64,000 nt of DNA, taken from positions 12,894,983 through 12,958,982 of the forward strand of contig NC_051138.1 of the NCBI RefSeq assembly GCF_014839805.1, in the 5' to 3' direction. The DNA is from Manduca sexta. Its lineage: Eukaryota; Arthropoda; Insecta; Lepidoptera; Sphingidae. Positions 12,696-24,498 of the stretch are shown here, in pieces. Each line of letters begins with the position of its first letter. The first letter of the stretch is position 1. A program made the translations under genes and the position numbers. A model generated the notes under the pieces. That model was given only the letters and a program-made list of their open reading frames with translations. It did no database searches and was not told the DNA's origin.

Positions 12696-14698
12696 AATTG
12701 TTCTTCCACTAAACACGGAAAACAATGGAGATCGAATAATGCAAATATATCAAGGATGTTAAGTCGGTTGGCCTAACCGTCGTGACTTCCCTTTCGTTTA
12801 AATAATTACTCCACTTTAAGGGCCCACATCCTTACATTACACCTGTATGTTGTTTTTAAATAATGTATCGTGTTAAAAGCAGTTTTAAGATTCTACAACC
12901 AAAGTGGTAACGAAATCGATATGTAAATGTATCTTATCGATGAGAACGCATGGTCTATCCACTAAAATATATCACCAAATTACTCACAGACCTCGTACCG
13001 TAAACTGGTAGCCGTGAAAATATAACATCAATGTATCGTAGATATTAGAAATAATTTGGCAAGTCAAATACCTGTGGTTTTTAAATCTCACCAAAGACAC
13101 GATTACTGTCATAAAATTATTATTAAAAGTATTTGCCTTAAAATATAACTAATACAATAATCATAGAATAATGCTATTCCGTTTTCAACACTAATGCTTG
13201 TAAACTGGATTGTCAATGAAGAAATTGTTTACCAATCAAAATAAACATGAACAAGTCTAGACAGCGTAATATTACATACAATATGTTTCATAATGGCAGA
13301 AACAATAAATTATGTTTTAAAAATAAATTAAAATATCTGATAAAACGCCGCTACTCCGAAATGTATGATTATGCAGAATCCAATGGTTACTAAATTGGTG
13401 TTTGGGAACGAAAATAGTTATTTAATTCAGTACTCTTTCACCAGCCATTGACGGTGTAATATTTAGTGTTTGTGCCAACGAGTAATAAATTAGATCAGAG
13501 AGGATACGCAATTGAATCCAAGGCGACGCCGCACGCTACATTAAACGCTGTGAAGACGCTGTTGACTTACGCTTCTATTGCATGGAGCAATTTTCAGGCT
13601 TAGCAGAATCTAGGGAGGACATAAAAACATTCTTAGCAATTCTTACCCACATTAACAACCAAGACTCGCCTCGAGATACTTGCGATAAGAAACTCGCTGT
13701 CTAGAAACTCGAAACAATACTATGGAATTGATAGTTGATGAAATTTGTAAAGCTACTCTCAATTGTAGTCTGATGTTTCTTGGCGATAAATAGTCAGTGT
13801 TTGATGTATACATATTATCTAAGCATGACATAATGCACCTGGTTTTCGTAAGAAGTATGATTTTTTTGCGAATTATTTGTAGAATATGACGATATGCCAC
13901 ATCTATCTCATCATTACCTAAAACTATCATATATAATATGAAAGATACCCGCAATCTTATAGTTTTTAATTCATACCGTGGCATAAAACTAGATTTAGTA
14001 TAACTTAGGACGATAAATTACGTTATACTCATAATATTAGCAACATGGCATTTTTAGTAAATTTGAAAAATATCGCGCCATCATTTCAAACGTCGCATCT
14101 ACCAAATCATCTATGGCGAACTTAATGCTGAGACATTAACAACTGGTCTACATTCGTATTGAGCGGAGACAAAAAACAACAGGCGTGCAGTTAAGTAGAT
14201 AAAACAACAGCAGCCGTCAAATTTCCTTCAGACATTAATCACACTAGTATGTTCGGTAAGGCGATAGTGCGACCAAACTTTCGTTGTTAGATGGGACTTC
14301 CAACAAACTTTGCACTCAATTGTTTTGGCAAATAATTTGGATTGTCCATATTATTTATATTTTGTAACGTCCTTTTCAACATCTGTGGTACGGTTTTTGT
14401 AGTTGGAATTTTATCAATATTAGGCCGTATCGCACATGACAATCCGGCAACTTTCTTGCTCGTTTCAAAATCTTTGACATTGCTTAAGATCTCCAAAATC
14501 TTTTAGCATTATGTTATTTACCATTAACCACAATCATTGTTTAAAATCAAAGAAGAGACAGTAGTGTCCATCTAGATCTAATTCTTTCGTCGTGGGCTAA
14601 AGAACTATATCTTTTATAATCTAAACCCATGGCGATAGTATTCGCGTGCCGGCGCGGTCGCGCACTTTCTACCGCTAACGGTCGGCGCGTGCTCGCCG
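12696..14698. other. intergenic before the LINE
   Basis: AT-rich, with no supported gene. A 69-codon open frame at 14287-14496 (minus) has a balanced, protein-like composition but no recognised domain. It could be a stray exon. The last 60 bases before the LINE are CpG-rich. Confidence 0.45.
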
Positions 14699-14710
14699 CA
14701 CCTGTCTCGA

Positions 14711-14713
<3 letters not shown>
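14699..14713. repeat. LINE target-site duplication, left copy
   Basis: CACCTGTCTCGACCC here is repeated exactly at 21268-21282. Together the two copies bracket the LINE and define its insertion. One further T is shared but cannot be told from the poly(A) tail. Confidence 0.9.
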
Positions 14714-14749
<36 letters not shown>

Positions 14750-15319
14750 GTTTCGCGGAGAAAGTCCCTTATTACTACCACCCAGCCTTCGTGGGGGGCG
14801 ACTGAGCGGTTATGCTGGGGTAACCGTGCCTTACGGCCCGGCGTTGAGCCGCCCGGATTTGATGACGACCTTCGGGCGACCGCCGGGCCGAGTCCCTAAC
14901 CCTATATACAACTTAAACCTATGCACGGCCTACCAGCTAAAACTCCGCGGTGGCCCTCTTCGGCGCATTAGGGACGGCTGCGGGCTTCCTCTGACGTTAA
15001 AGTGTCTAGTCTGCGACCGCAGCCGCCCCTGCGCGGTGCCGCCTTGCGGCCCGTCTCCTATGGGGGCTCAGAAAGCCCGCGCACCGAAGGACGCCCTCGG
15101 CGTCTACGGCAGCGTGAGGCCAACTACACACACTGCCGTCCAACCCGGGGGTTAACCGACAAATGTGCAAAGATGCACAGAAATGCACTAGGGCGGACAG
15201 CCCCTGCTGCCCGCCGACAACCCCCTTCGTGGCCCCTATTAATCGCCTCTTACGACAGGCAGGGGATACCGTGGTGGAATTCTCCAAACGCCCCCATTCC
15301 ACAGGGCGGGAGACGCCGG
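14714..15319 (-). other. LINE 3' UTR and poly(A) tail
   Basis: Non-coding 3' end of the LINE. The poly(A) tail is the T run at 14714-14748. The block around 15206-15308, with 'cttacgacaggcaggggata' and 'cccattccacagggcg', recurs almost unchanged at 49600-49735 as a separate fragment. Confidence 0.8.
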
Positions 15320-18300
15320 TCAGTCGTCCACCCGGCGCCTCCTTCGTCTCCTTTGACGGCGGGAGGGATCGGCCCGTTCCCGATCCCTCTCGGCACTCTC
15401 CTTCTGCGAGAGGACCACCTCGCAGAAGTGGGCCACCGCACGCCAGGCCTCCCGACTGCCGACCATGGAAGCGACCACGGCCGGCAGTGAGAGATCTCCT
15501 CCGACGACTGAAACGAGAGCGCTGCGCTCCTCGTCCCAGGCTGGGCAGGACTCCAACGTGTGTTGGGCCGTATCTTGCGGGCAGTTGTCACAATGGTGAC
15601 ACACGGCGCTTACTTCCTTTCGTACTATTTCACACAGGTACTCACCGAAGCAACCATGCCCGGTGAGCACCTGCGTCAGGCGACAATGTCGCCACGCCGT
15701 GGCGCCTGTCCAGCCACTGTGCAAAGACAGGACGCACTGCCGCGACGGCCCGAAGCCCCGCTGACGGGGCCTCCAGCCTGAAACGCCACTCCTCCACGGC
15801 GGCTCGCCGTAAGGAGGCCCTTTTGGCCTCCACCTCCTTCGGGGCCGGACGCTGCCCATTCCTGAACGCCTCCTCCCTCCAGTGGAAAGTGTCAGAGAGA
15901 GATTTGGCGTCCAGATCCCAGGGCAGGAATCCGGCCAAAACACAAGCCGCCTCGTACGAGACCGTGCGGTACGCCCGTATGGCGCGCTGCGCAACGATCC
16001 GCTGCGGGCCCCGCAGGAGGGCGACAGAACGCCGCCCCAGGGCGTCAGCCCAGACCGGGCTGCCATACAGTGCCATGGACCGCACGACCCCGTGGTACAA
16101 CCTTCGGCAAGGGATACTAGGACCTTCCAGGTTGGGCAGCAGGCTGGAAAGAGCGCCCGCTGCCCGGGACAACTTCGTCCTTAACTTCTCAAAATGGGCG
16201 CGGAAATCCCACCGGCTATCCAAAATCAGACCTAAATACTTCATAGTTTTGCCGATGGGAATCCGCACCCCCTCAACCACGATGTGGGCACCGGCCGGTG
16301 GCCCCCGCCGAGGCCCGTGGAAACAAATGGCCTCGGTCTTCTCGAGGGCCACCTTCAAACCTAAACGTCGGATCCGACTCACTACGTCGCCGGTGCCCAC
16401 CGCCGCCAGGATCGCGGCGTCCTGGAAGGTCTTGGACGTGGCAGTGACTAGCGTATCATCCGCATAGCACGTCACGCCGACGCCCCAGAGATTGGCACCA
16501 CGGAGCACCCAGTCGTACCCGATGTTCCACAAGAGAGGGCCTAGAACCGACCCCTGTGGGACACCGCACGACATCGCTCTACGGTGCCACCCGTCGGCGC
16601 CCGGATACACCACGTACCTGTCAGAAAGGTACGCGTGCACCAGACGCCTGAGATAGGGCGGCACCGCGTGGTACCGCAGTGCTTCATTGATACATGGCCA
16701 GGGGAGCGAATTAAACGCGTTAGAAATATCTAAAGATACTGCAATCACAGTTTTACCCCTGGCCACTGCTTCCTCCGCCTGCGACTTGACCCGTAGAATC
16801 GCGTGGACGGTAGAGCGTCCACCACGAAATCCAAACTGACTGTCGGCCAAGTTGGGACCGACCCTCTCGAGGTGCTCGACAAGGCGCGCGTGTAGAATGC
16901 GCTCAAAAAGTTTGGCAACCTCGTCGAGCAGCACGATGGGCCGGTAGGCCGACGGCGACTCTGCGGGTCTCCCTTCCTTCTTAAGCAGGACGAGCTTCCC
17001 GGTTTTCCAGCGCGCCGGGAAGACGCCCTGTGCCATACAGGCGGAGAAAAGGCTGCGGAGCCGCGGCCCCAGGTGCTCGAGGGCTAGCACCCAGGCTTTC
17101 CCGGGGATGCCGTCGAGTCCCGGGGCGGTGTTCTTGCCCCGCAGCCGAAACACTGCCGCCCGCATTTCCGCGGGCGAAACCTCTGGAATATCCCTTGCCG
17201 ATAACTCTAACGACGAAGACGCCACTTCCGGTGGCGCCATCGGTGGAGGAGTGGTATCCTCGGTGGCCGGGAACAAGGCCGCGACGACGTTGGCCAGAAG
17301 TTCTGGCCGGAGACTCTGCGACAGCGGGGGCGCCGCTGGACGAAGCTTATTCATTACTAATTTGTAGGGGCGCCCCCATGGGTCCACGTCGAGAGTCTCC
17401 AAAAACTCCCTGCGTGTCGCGACCTTGGCCCTATGCACGGCCACCCGCAGCACTCTCTTCGCTTCCTTGTAGAGGCCGTAAAGCTGCCGCTCTTGGTCTT
17501 CGTGTGTGCTACTTCTAGAACGGCGACGGCGATGCCTGGCGTATCGACGGCGCGCCGCCACGCAAGACGCGCGCAATTGCGCTAGCTCCGCCGACCACCA
17601 GTACACCTGCCGCCGCGGAGGACGACGGAGGGCCCGGGGCATGGCGGCGTCGCAAACATCCGACATTGCCACCCCGAACCACTCCGCCTCCTGCTCGACC
17701 CGCACCGGACCCTCCGGCGCGGGGAGCCACGATACTGCCAGAGCGGCCAGCCCTAGGGCCTCCTTATCAAGGCGCCGTAACGCCCACCGCGGGCCGTCCT
17801 GATTAAGGGCACTCGGTCCACCACTGTTGGGCCGGATACTCGAGGACGCGGAGACGTCGAACCTGATATAACGATGGTCCGACAAAGTCTCCACGCCCAC
17901 GAGGACTCTCCAGCCCTGGACACGACGTGCGACGGCGGGGCTCCCAAACGACAAATCCACTATGGACCCGCCGTTGTGCCGCACGCACGTGTTCACCGAC
18001 CCCCTGTTCAGGACGGCCAGGCCGACGGAAATCGCCCATTCCTCCAGGACCCTACCACGAGCGGTGGTCGCCGGCGAACCCCAGACCGCGGATTTCGCGT
18101 TGAAGTCGCCGGCGACGATCGCCTGATGAGGTTGGCCCTGTTCAACCAGGGCCCCCAACCGAACGAGAAACGATTCGAACTCGGCCAGGGGTCTGTTGGG
18201 GGAGAAATACACTCCTATTACCCACAAGTCCCCCAACAGAGCCGCGACGCATCCCTGGCCCTTCTCGACTTTTGCGAAGGGGCGGGGGAGCCAGCGGCAC

Positions 18301-18477
18301 CCTGGTGATGATGGCCACCGACCCGTCGATGTCTCCGACCCAGTTATCGCGGGGCGGGACAAAATACGGTTCGGCGACCACGGCCACGTGCACCGACCAC
18401 TGCGCCAGGCTCTGGGACAACAGGTCCTGGGCGCGGGCGCAGTGGTTTATGTTCGCCTGGAGGAATCTAAACTCCAT
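15320..18477 (-). pseudogene. LINE ORF2: endonuclease-reverse transcriptase
   Basis: About 1,050 codons, split by two frameshifts. It starts at ATG 18477, overlapping the ORF1 stop in TAATG. Endonuclease motifs are FLQANINH, VVAEPY, GDFNAKSAVWGS and SDHRYIRFDV. The reverse transcriptase shows NTAPGLDGIP, YRPIVLLDEVAKLFERI, DSQFGFRGGRST, SLDISNAFNS, GVPQGSVLGPLLWN and the catalytic YADD. The C-terminus carries RLTQVLTGHGCF and a CHHC-x7-H-x4-C finger typical of the R1 clade. Frame is lost within a C/G run at about 18279-18289, between VAIITR and VEKGQGCVAA, and again near 15675-15695 before RLTQVLTGHG. Catalytic residues remain visible. The breaks are either decay or sequencing errors in homopolymers; the first sits in a G-rich run, which makes error plausible. 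Confidence 0.9.
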
Positions 18478-20648
18478 TATTGATGGGCGACTTCCTCCAC
18501 TTCCATCTCGGCCACCACTGGTTGCGGTGGGCTCGCCGCCTGCGACTGGGACGGAACCTCAGCCGCGGCAGCTGGTCTTCTACGCGGGCGACGCAGGGTT
18601 TTCTGGGAGGACGCGGAACAATTCTTCCCTCCAATTCGGTGCCCGGCGGGCTTGCCAGCTGCGGCACACAAGGCGCAGTTGAACTTGTCTGCGCATTGCC
18701 GGGCTTTGTGGCCCGGCTTGCCACAGCGGTAGCACAAATCACTACGGTCAGTAGAACCGTCGCAGCTCCCTCGCACATGCCCTTTCTCGAGGCAACGGTA
18801 GCAACGCATAGGCCGCACCTCGAGGACGGTCACTCGTGCAACGACCCAGCCTATTTTAAGACGGCCCGCTTTTATTTTTTGGGCCGCCTTGGTAGGCACC
18901 TTGGCCCAAACGGCACCCATGCCGGATCTGTCTGGGCGGACTTCCCCAACTTTAATCGCCTCCGCAGCGCACCCGCCAATGCTAGATAAGGCCGCCTTAA
19001 CCGTCTCGGAGGTGGCCGCAAAGTCCAACCCCGAGATCCGCAGCTCCGAGCACTTGGTGGGCCGGGAGACAACTACATCCCCCGAGTCCCCAAAACATTC
19101 CCTCAGCCGCGCGGCGAGGGAATCGGCCTTCTGCTCGGACTCAGCCCCGGGCACCTCGTATAGCATGGCACCCGTGGCTGCATATTTAGGCCTGAGTCTG
19201 TCGATTTGCAGACCAGACAGGTCCACTCGCCGCTGTGCGTCCGTGAGTACTCCAGCGTACGTCAGCCCCTTCTCAACGGCCGCTGGTGTCAATGATATGA
19301 CTACCGCGGCTGACTTCGGCGGCCGGAGCTTCGGCTCGGAGCGCTTGGACGACTGTCGCGATGCTGCGGGTTTTGGTGCACCGGACTTGGCCTTCTTCTT
19401 CCTTCCCACTACTTCGGTCCAGGCCGTATCCATGGACACAGGAGCCGGCGGAAGTGGACTAGGTTCCTGTGGGGCTTGCTGCCCGGGAGGGGCGGGCCTG
19501 TTCTTTCCTCTCCCCTTTGTCTTTTGTGGAGCTTTGGCGTTCTGTGGTGTCGGCGCCGGAGCGGCGCCCTTCTCGCCTTGAGTACCCTTTTTGGCTACAC
19601 CTTTGGCTACTTTTACGCCAGATGGCCCGGCAACTGCAACGCAGGACGGGTTGTTAAAGGGAGTGACCAGTGGTGTCAGCACAGGTGGAGTGGGCTGGAC
19701 AGCTCTACTGCCCTTCGCTTTGCCCTTGGCCTTGGTGGTGGCGGACTGAGGTTGCCCACCAACAAATCCTTCCCTGAACTGGGAGCTCCACTTGCGCGGT
19801 TTTTGTTTCATGGGCCAGGGGGAGGTCTTTTGAGCCGGACCCATGAGAGTCGACTCAAGTCTGGCCTGCAAGCGGGCTTCCAGCTGCTCTATGGCGTCTT
19901 CAGATGGTCTCGCACACAGAGCCTTCTCAAGTTCTTCTATACGTCGTCTGAGGGAGGCGTTCTCTTCCATCATCTTGCTCATTGCCGTCTCGAGGCGCGC
20001 GCTGTGGTCTCTAAGCGCCTTCGTCTCCTGCTCGAGTCGAGCATTTACCGTCGCCTGCGGTTGGTTGACGTATTCGGTTATGGTCTCAGCCACCGAGTTC
20101 AGAGCTTTTTGGCTCGTGCCCTTCAAGTTGCCTGATTTGCGCATAATCAGCCGCACGATCTTGCTGCAGTGAGTCAGGTCCTCTCGTAGAATGACTCTCG
20201 GTCCGTCTAGCTCTATCGGAGGTATTTCAGGATCTACAGAGGTTTTCAAGTACTCTTGAACCCGTTCTTCCATTTCCTCGTCCCGCTGGATCCGGTGAGC
20301 CTGCCGTCTTTGAGTTCTTAGGTCACGTTGTGCCTTGCCCGTTTTTGAAGGCGGACCGGTGTCTGTGCCGCTTTCCGAGTCGCTGGACGGACGAGATCGC
20401 GACCTCACCGAAGATGTTGCACTTCCCGCCCAAAGGCGTCCTCTACGGAGCCTCGTGATAACGCCACTCGTTTCAGGCTCAACGACCGAGGCCGGAACCG
20501 CAAATTCAAAATCACCTGCTGAACCTTCACAGGGCTGTACGCCCACATCTCCTCCTATAACTTCTCCTCCTACTATCTTTCTGTCTTCAGGATTGCTCCC
20601 TCCGACCTCCGCCACTCCAGCCCCGGATTCGGGAACCGGAGTAGGCAA
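18477..20648 (-). CDS. LINE ORF1, Gag-like nucleic-acid-binding protein
   Basis: 723 codons, uninterrupted. The N-terminal third is acidic and basic. A heptad-rich stretch around residues 200-275 (LEQETKALRDHSARLE, ENASLRRRIEELEKAL) predicts a coiled coil for self-association. A long Ala/Pro/Lys-rich linker follows. Near the C-terminus are three zinc knuckles: CYRCLEKGHVRGSC, CYRCGKPGHKARQC and a variant CALC...H...C. In R1-clade elements ORF1 binds the element RNA and forms the ribonucleoprotein. The stop TAA shares its last A with the ORF2 ATG, so ORF2 is probably translated by termination-reinitiation, as described for the SART1 element of Bombyx. The start at 20648 is the first in-frame ATG after the leader. 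Confidence 0.92.
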   Translation of the reverse strand: MPTPVPESGAGVAEVGGSNPEDRKIVGGEVIGGDVGVQPCEGSAGDFEFAVPASVVEPETSGVITRLRRGRLWAGSATSSVRSRSRPSSDSESGTDTGPPSKTGKAQRDLRTQRRQAHRIQRDEEMEERVQEYLKTSVDPEIPPIELDGPRVILREDLTHCSKIVRLIMRKSGNLKGTSQKALNSVAETITEYVNQPQATVNARLEQETKALRDHSARLETAMSKMMEENASLRRRIEELEKALCARPSEDAIEQLEARLQARLESTLMGPAQKTSPWPMKQKPRKWSSQFREGFVGGQPQSATTKAKGKAKGSRAVQPTPPVLTPLVTPFNNPSCVAVAGPSGVKVAKGVAKKGTQGEKGAAPAPTPQNAKAPQKTKGRGKNRPAPPGQQAPQEPSPLPPAPVSMDTAWTEVVGRKKKAKSGAPKPAASRQSSKRSEPKLRPPKSAAVVISLTPAAVEKGLTYAGVLTDAQRRVDLSGLQIDRLRPKYAATGAMLYEVPGAESEQKADSLAARLRECFGDSGDVVVSRPTKCSELRISGLDFAATSETVKAALSSIGGCAAEAIKVGEVRPDRSGMGAVWAKVPTKAAQKIKAGRLKIGWVVARVTVLEVRPMRCYRCLEKGHVRGSCDGSTDRSDLCYRCGKPGHKARQCADKFNCALCAAAGKPAGHRIGGKNCSASSQKTLRRPRRRPAAAAEVPSQSQAASPPQPVVAEMEVEEVAHQ

Positions 20649-21267
20649 TCTCGTCAGTTATATTGATGGGTGGGGTGTTTTAAAATATTTGCATCCATGA
20701 GATTCCCACGAGTATGGGGGAAAGGGTGGTCCGCCCAGGCAGAGCCCCCTGTACCTGGGTAAGCCTAGCGTAACCCGCACAGAGTGTCGGCCGGTACTCT
20801 GGCGGGGGTCGCACTCGAGACCGAACTACCCATCGGCCATGCATCCCTCGCGGTGCGCCGCCGCTTGGGATTCGGGGTCATTTTATAGAGGTTTTCTTCC
20901 TCGCGGTCCGGGCGGTTAAGCCAAGACCCTCGGTCCGGCAGGAGCGCGAGACATATCCACAGACCTCCACACCGGATTACGATCTACGACGGCGACAATG
21001 GGAGAGAGAGTCCCTCCCACTGCCTGCTCGGGGCGGGGTGAGCGCACACCGAGCCCGTCGACACTCCCAGGACAGAACCAGGAGTCGCCCGAGGTGGGCC
21101 CTTCGGACCAATCGTCAACTAAACGAGACGACGATCGCCGCAACAGGCGACGACCGCCAACCATCTTGTTGTCAGGATATTCGCCGGCGCGCAGATCAGC
21201 CTGATCGGTCTGATCGACGCGCCGTTGCCCAGGGTGCACCACGAGGAGGTTTCCTGACCTAGCACCC
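20649..21267 (-). other. LINE 5' leader
   Basis: GC-rich sequence between the target-site duplication and the ORF1 ATG. It probably holds the internal Pol II promoter of the element. Open frames here are short and overlap on both strands, as expected from GC-rich non-coding DNA. Confidence 0.6.
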
Positions 21268-21282
21268 CACCTGTCTCGACCC
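21268..21282. repeat. LINE target-site duplication, right copy
   Basis: Identical to 14699-14713. It marks the 5' junction of the minus-strand LINE. Confidence 0.9.
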
Positions 21283-21283
21283 T

Positions 21284-23935
21284 ACGTACTCAATACTCAT
21301 TGTGCTTCATTACTCTCAATGTTGGCTATTCAATTGTGCCTGTATGATAGAATTAGGATTATCGATGGACTTTTTTTTATCTTTAAAAGATTAGGTTTTA
21401 TTATTCACTGTATACCTCCGTTTTGATCATGGGACAAAAAGTTACAGCTGAAGAAAACATAAAAAAAGCGACGAAAAAAAGTTTAATAAGTAACTCATAG
21501 TTAAAATTAACCCTTGAATAATATAACTTCCTGAAAGTGAAATAATGATCAGAACTAGATCGGTGGTCTCTGAGATACCTCCTTATCAAAATTTACGTCT
21601 TTGTAAGTAGATAATTTTGTATCTGGATTGAAATTACTCACTGGAAAGGGACCATTTTTTATAATAAATTTGCACCTTATTTGGAGGAGTTGTCATAGTT
21701 TCTTTTGATTTAAAATAAAAATACATAATAAATCCATAAAATGTTTTTTTTACGACCGCCCATAAACAGTAGAAACACCATCCAACATCTTGAATTACAA
21801 AGTATTATTTGGTATTCCACTGCGCCCGCCATCCCACATGAGATGTGCAGTCCAGTAGTTCCACTGACTACAATGTTCTTCAAACCGGAACACAATAGTG
21901 ACTATACACTGCTGCTTGGCGGCAGAAATAGACATCGCAGTAGTATCTAACCAGGCGGAATCACACATATTATGAAAGACCTACCACTAGTTATAATACA
22001 TCTATTTAGATTCATTTTTTCCTTTTGTCAGTTCGAAAAGCAGTTTTCACCTAAGAGTAACAAGTATGATAGTCATCGACACTTGAATAAGGTAGATTTT
22101 TGGTTTGATGATCATTAGAAATTATAATTAGTGTTACTCTTACAGTGCTGGTTACACTCAATAATACTTTATTAATTATTTTCTTAGTAATAAAAGTCTT
22201 TCTTCGCAAAATATTTCATGTCAGCTGACTAGTCAATAAATTTATCTTCAATTTTGTAGATAGGAGAATAATATGGTACCCACCATCAACCATGGTGAGA
22301 CATACTACGATGTATTTATTCGCTTAGATTATTGACTAATAATAAAAAGTAATGTCGTCTTAATTTGAAAAACTGCCGATGTATTGCTCTATAGAATAAT
22401 ATTATGCGGCCTATTTTATCAGAGATGAATGGCCAATTGATTAAATCTAGCACGCCATGTTAAACTTTCAAAAGGTTCAAAATTTGAATTCAGAGCACCA
22501 AAAAATTAGGTTATATATAAATTCAATTTGCTGCTCCATTATGGATGCAAAAAAGATCCCGTATTCAAAGAATTTATTTTCTAATATAATCGCGTACAAA
22601 ACGTATCGGATGTACTAAAAAATCAATAGTGCAGAATTTGGTGATTTATTTTTTTCTTTGGTTAAGCATCGAATCTTATTATGGTTTCTTTAGCTTCTGT
22701 CACAGTACTTTAATCCGTATTAAATCCTTAAACGATTACCAATAGAAGCACCCCATTGCTTTTTCTGAAGCTGATTTAATCACATATTACATCACTAACG
22801 TATCCAACGGTCGAGGGGTATGCGGGTGTGAAGTAACAGGGAGTTGCGCGCGGGAGGGGCGGGGCATGCGCGGGCGCAACAGGTGAACACGCACCTGCGC
22901 CAACGGTCTTCCTTTATGCGCATGACATTAAGTTTGTATTAGACTTATGGACTGCGGATGTTGTTTACTCGGAGAATTTTTACACGTGCCTTAAACGGGT
23001 TCTAATTCTTATTTTTAATTTGATTTTCTTATTTTATATTATAGTTTACTGCGTCCTTTTACAAGCAAAAAGAAGATGCGACAGTTGTTGATAATTATAT
23101 TAATATTTCTGGCTACAATTTTTTTACTTTGATTATTTTCATCCAATGCTGAGTTTCGTGAATGCTACGGCTTTATTTTTAATTCGTTGCCACACTATTA
23201 GTAAGTCACTGAATAGAGTGTATCGAGTATTATATTAAGATATGTGCAATGACATTCCATAAACTTCCTTCGGTCTTTCTCCTCACATTTTCATTATGAT
23301 TAATGTTCAATTGACTTTACTAGATACAGTACCATCTATTAAATTACTGTATGATGTGAATCGTATGCAAGTTGCACGGTGGATAGTAAGCTCTATACCA
23401 TCATATAAACAAAGGAACATTCAGAAGTAACGACTACTAAGTAATGTATGCTAATCATCTTGAAAGAGACGTAGAGTTTAAAGTACTCTTGTTGGTGGTA
23501 GGAGAGGCTGGCGTAATTGTGTCGATTGCGGACGAGTCACCATTTCCCGCCAGTCAACATTTTATTGGACACACATTATAAAAATAAACATACCCATATA
23601 ATATAATCACCATACTCTTTCCTTAAACTCAAACTCAACATTTTCTATATTTAAATAGTCTTTCACAAGCTTTTCTGAGTCGTCATGAATCTATCGTTTT
23701 GGAAAGTATTATCAACGTAGAAGAAACGACACGAAAAACTCCTTTAGCAACACGAGCCCACAGAATCATAATATATTTTATCTTTTCAAAATGTTATAGT
23801 AACTCATAATATTAAACAAATGACTCTCAATAAATAACACAATAAACACAAAGAAAGGATTAGATACTGCATGTCTTAAAAAAATCTGTACTTGGATTGT
23901 AAATTTAGGGAAGAAAGAAAATTTTATTCGAGACT
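21284..23935. other. intergenic; one repeat, one CpG island
   Basis: No gene is seen. 21740-21960 is an interspersed repeat also found at 33955-34140, with 'cgcccataaacagtagaaac' and 'ttggtattccactgcgc'. 22800-22935 is strikingly CpG-rich, with a gggcgggg Sp1-type box, several GCGCATG or CATGCGC (NRF1-like) sites and CACCTG E-boxes. It looks like an isolated promoter or enhancer, but no exon was recognised beside it. Confidence 0.5.
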
Positions 23936-24175
23936 TAGTCGGTGGCGCAGTTACATTGCGTGCGCGGTACGCTTACCGCTCTCAGGCTTGGATTCCAATT
24001 CCGTATCCTTCAAAGTGATATTGGATGAGCCTGGAATGTGTGCTCAATATGGTGATTGACGTGTCCCATATCACATCATGGGACGGATTGCCCATGATGA
24101 TATGTGGATGTACAAGTTGCGCCTCTACCAAGCCCTTCGGGACCAAGGGCGTTATTATCTGAGTGTATGTAAGAA
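23936..24175 (+). mobile_element. SINE family A, plus orientation
   Basis: The tRNA-like head starts tcggtggcgcagttacatt, with a decayed B box near 23990. The body ends 'cccttcgggaccaagggcg', followed by a gtgtatgt-like tail. It is the inverse of the copy at 9226-9512, more diverged in the head. Confidence 0.75.
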
Positions 24176-24180
24176 AAAAA

Positions 24181-24498
24181 AGCGGCGATAGCTTCGTTGG
24201 TTGTGGAACGGACTACCGAGACGAATGTCCGCAGGTTCGAATCCCAATCACACACCTCTGAGTTTTCTAAAGTTATGTGTGTATTCTTTGTGAATTACCG
24301 CTTGCTTTAACGGAGAAGAAAAACATCGTGAGGAAACATGCAAATCTGAGAAGTTCTCTATAGGAATTTCGAGGGTGTGTGAAGTCTACTAATCCGTACT
24401 AGGCCAGCGTGGTGGACTAAGGCCTAATCCCTCTCAGTAGTAGAGGAGGCCCGTGCCCAGCAGTGGGATAGTATATAATACAGGGCTGATATTATAGG
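24181..24498 (+). mobile_element. SINE family B, near full-length
   Basis: The head is agcggcgatagcttcgttgg, with A-box-like sequence and a B box GGTTCGAATCCC near 24233. The body carries 'aaaacatcgtgaggaaac' and 'cagcgtggtggactaaggc', and the 3' end is 'gggctgatatta'. It is the most complete copy here. Others lie at 7592, 7813, 12457, 50008 and 54467. It follows SINE A almost directly, in the same orientation. Confidence 0.85.

Larger units (their letters stand above)
14714..21267 (-). mobile_element. R1-clade non-LTR retrotransposon
   Basis: This is a near full-length LINE of about 6.55 kb on the minus strand. It has a 5' leader (20649-21267), ORF1 (18477-20648), ORF2 (15320-18477, two frameshifts), a 3' UTR (about 14749-15319) and a poly(A) tail seen as T on the plus strand (14714-14748). 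A 15-bp direct repeat flanks it. ORF1 zinc knuckles, an APE-type endonuclease, a GVPQGSVLGP/YADD reverse transcriptase and a C-terminal CCHC finger place it in the R1 clade. It is much more GC-rich than its surroundings. The intact ORF1 and exact duplication suggest a fairly recent insertion. The flanks are not rDNA or TTAGG telomere repeat, so it is not at a classical R1, TRAS or SART site. Confidence 0.93.

Noticed and set aside
13652..13984. 110-codon minus-strand frame
   Set aside because: Its start and context are unconvincing, its composition is like random AT-rich DNA, and no motif is present.
14826..15666. Several plus-strand and minus-strand open frames of 100-167 codons
   Set aside because: They lie in the GC-rich 3' UTR and ORF2 end of the LINE and are antisense or out-of-frame shadows.
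18889..20700. Plus-strand open frames up to 230 codons
   Set aside because: They are antisense to LINE ORF1. High GC content reduces stop codons on the opposite strand.
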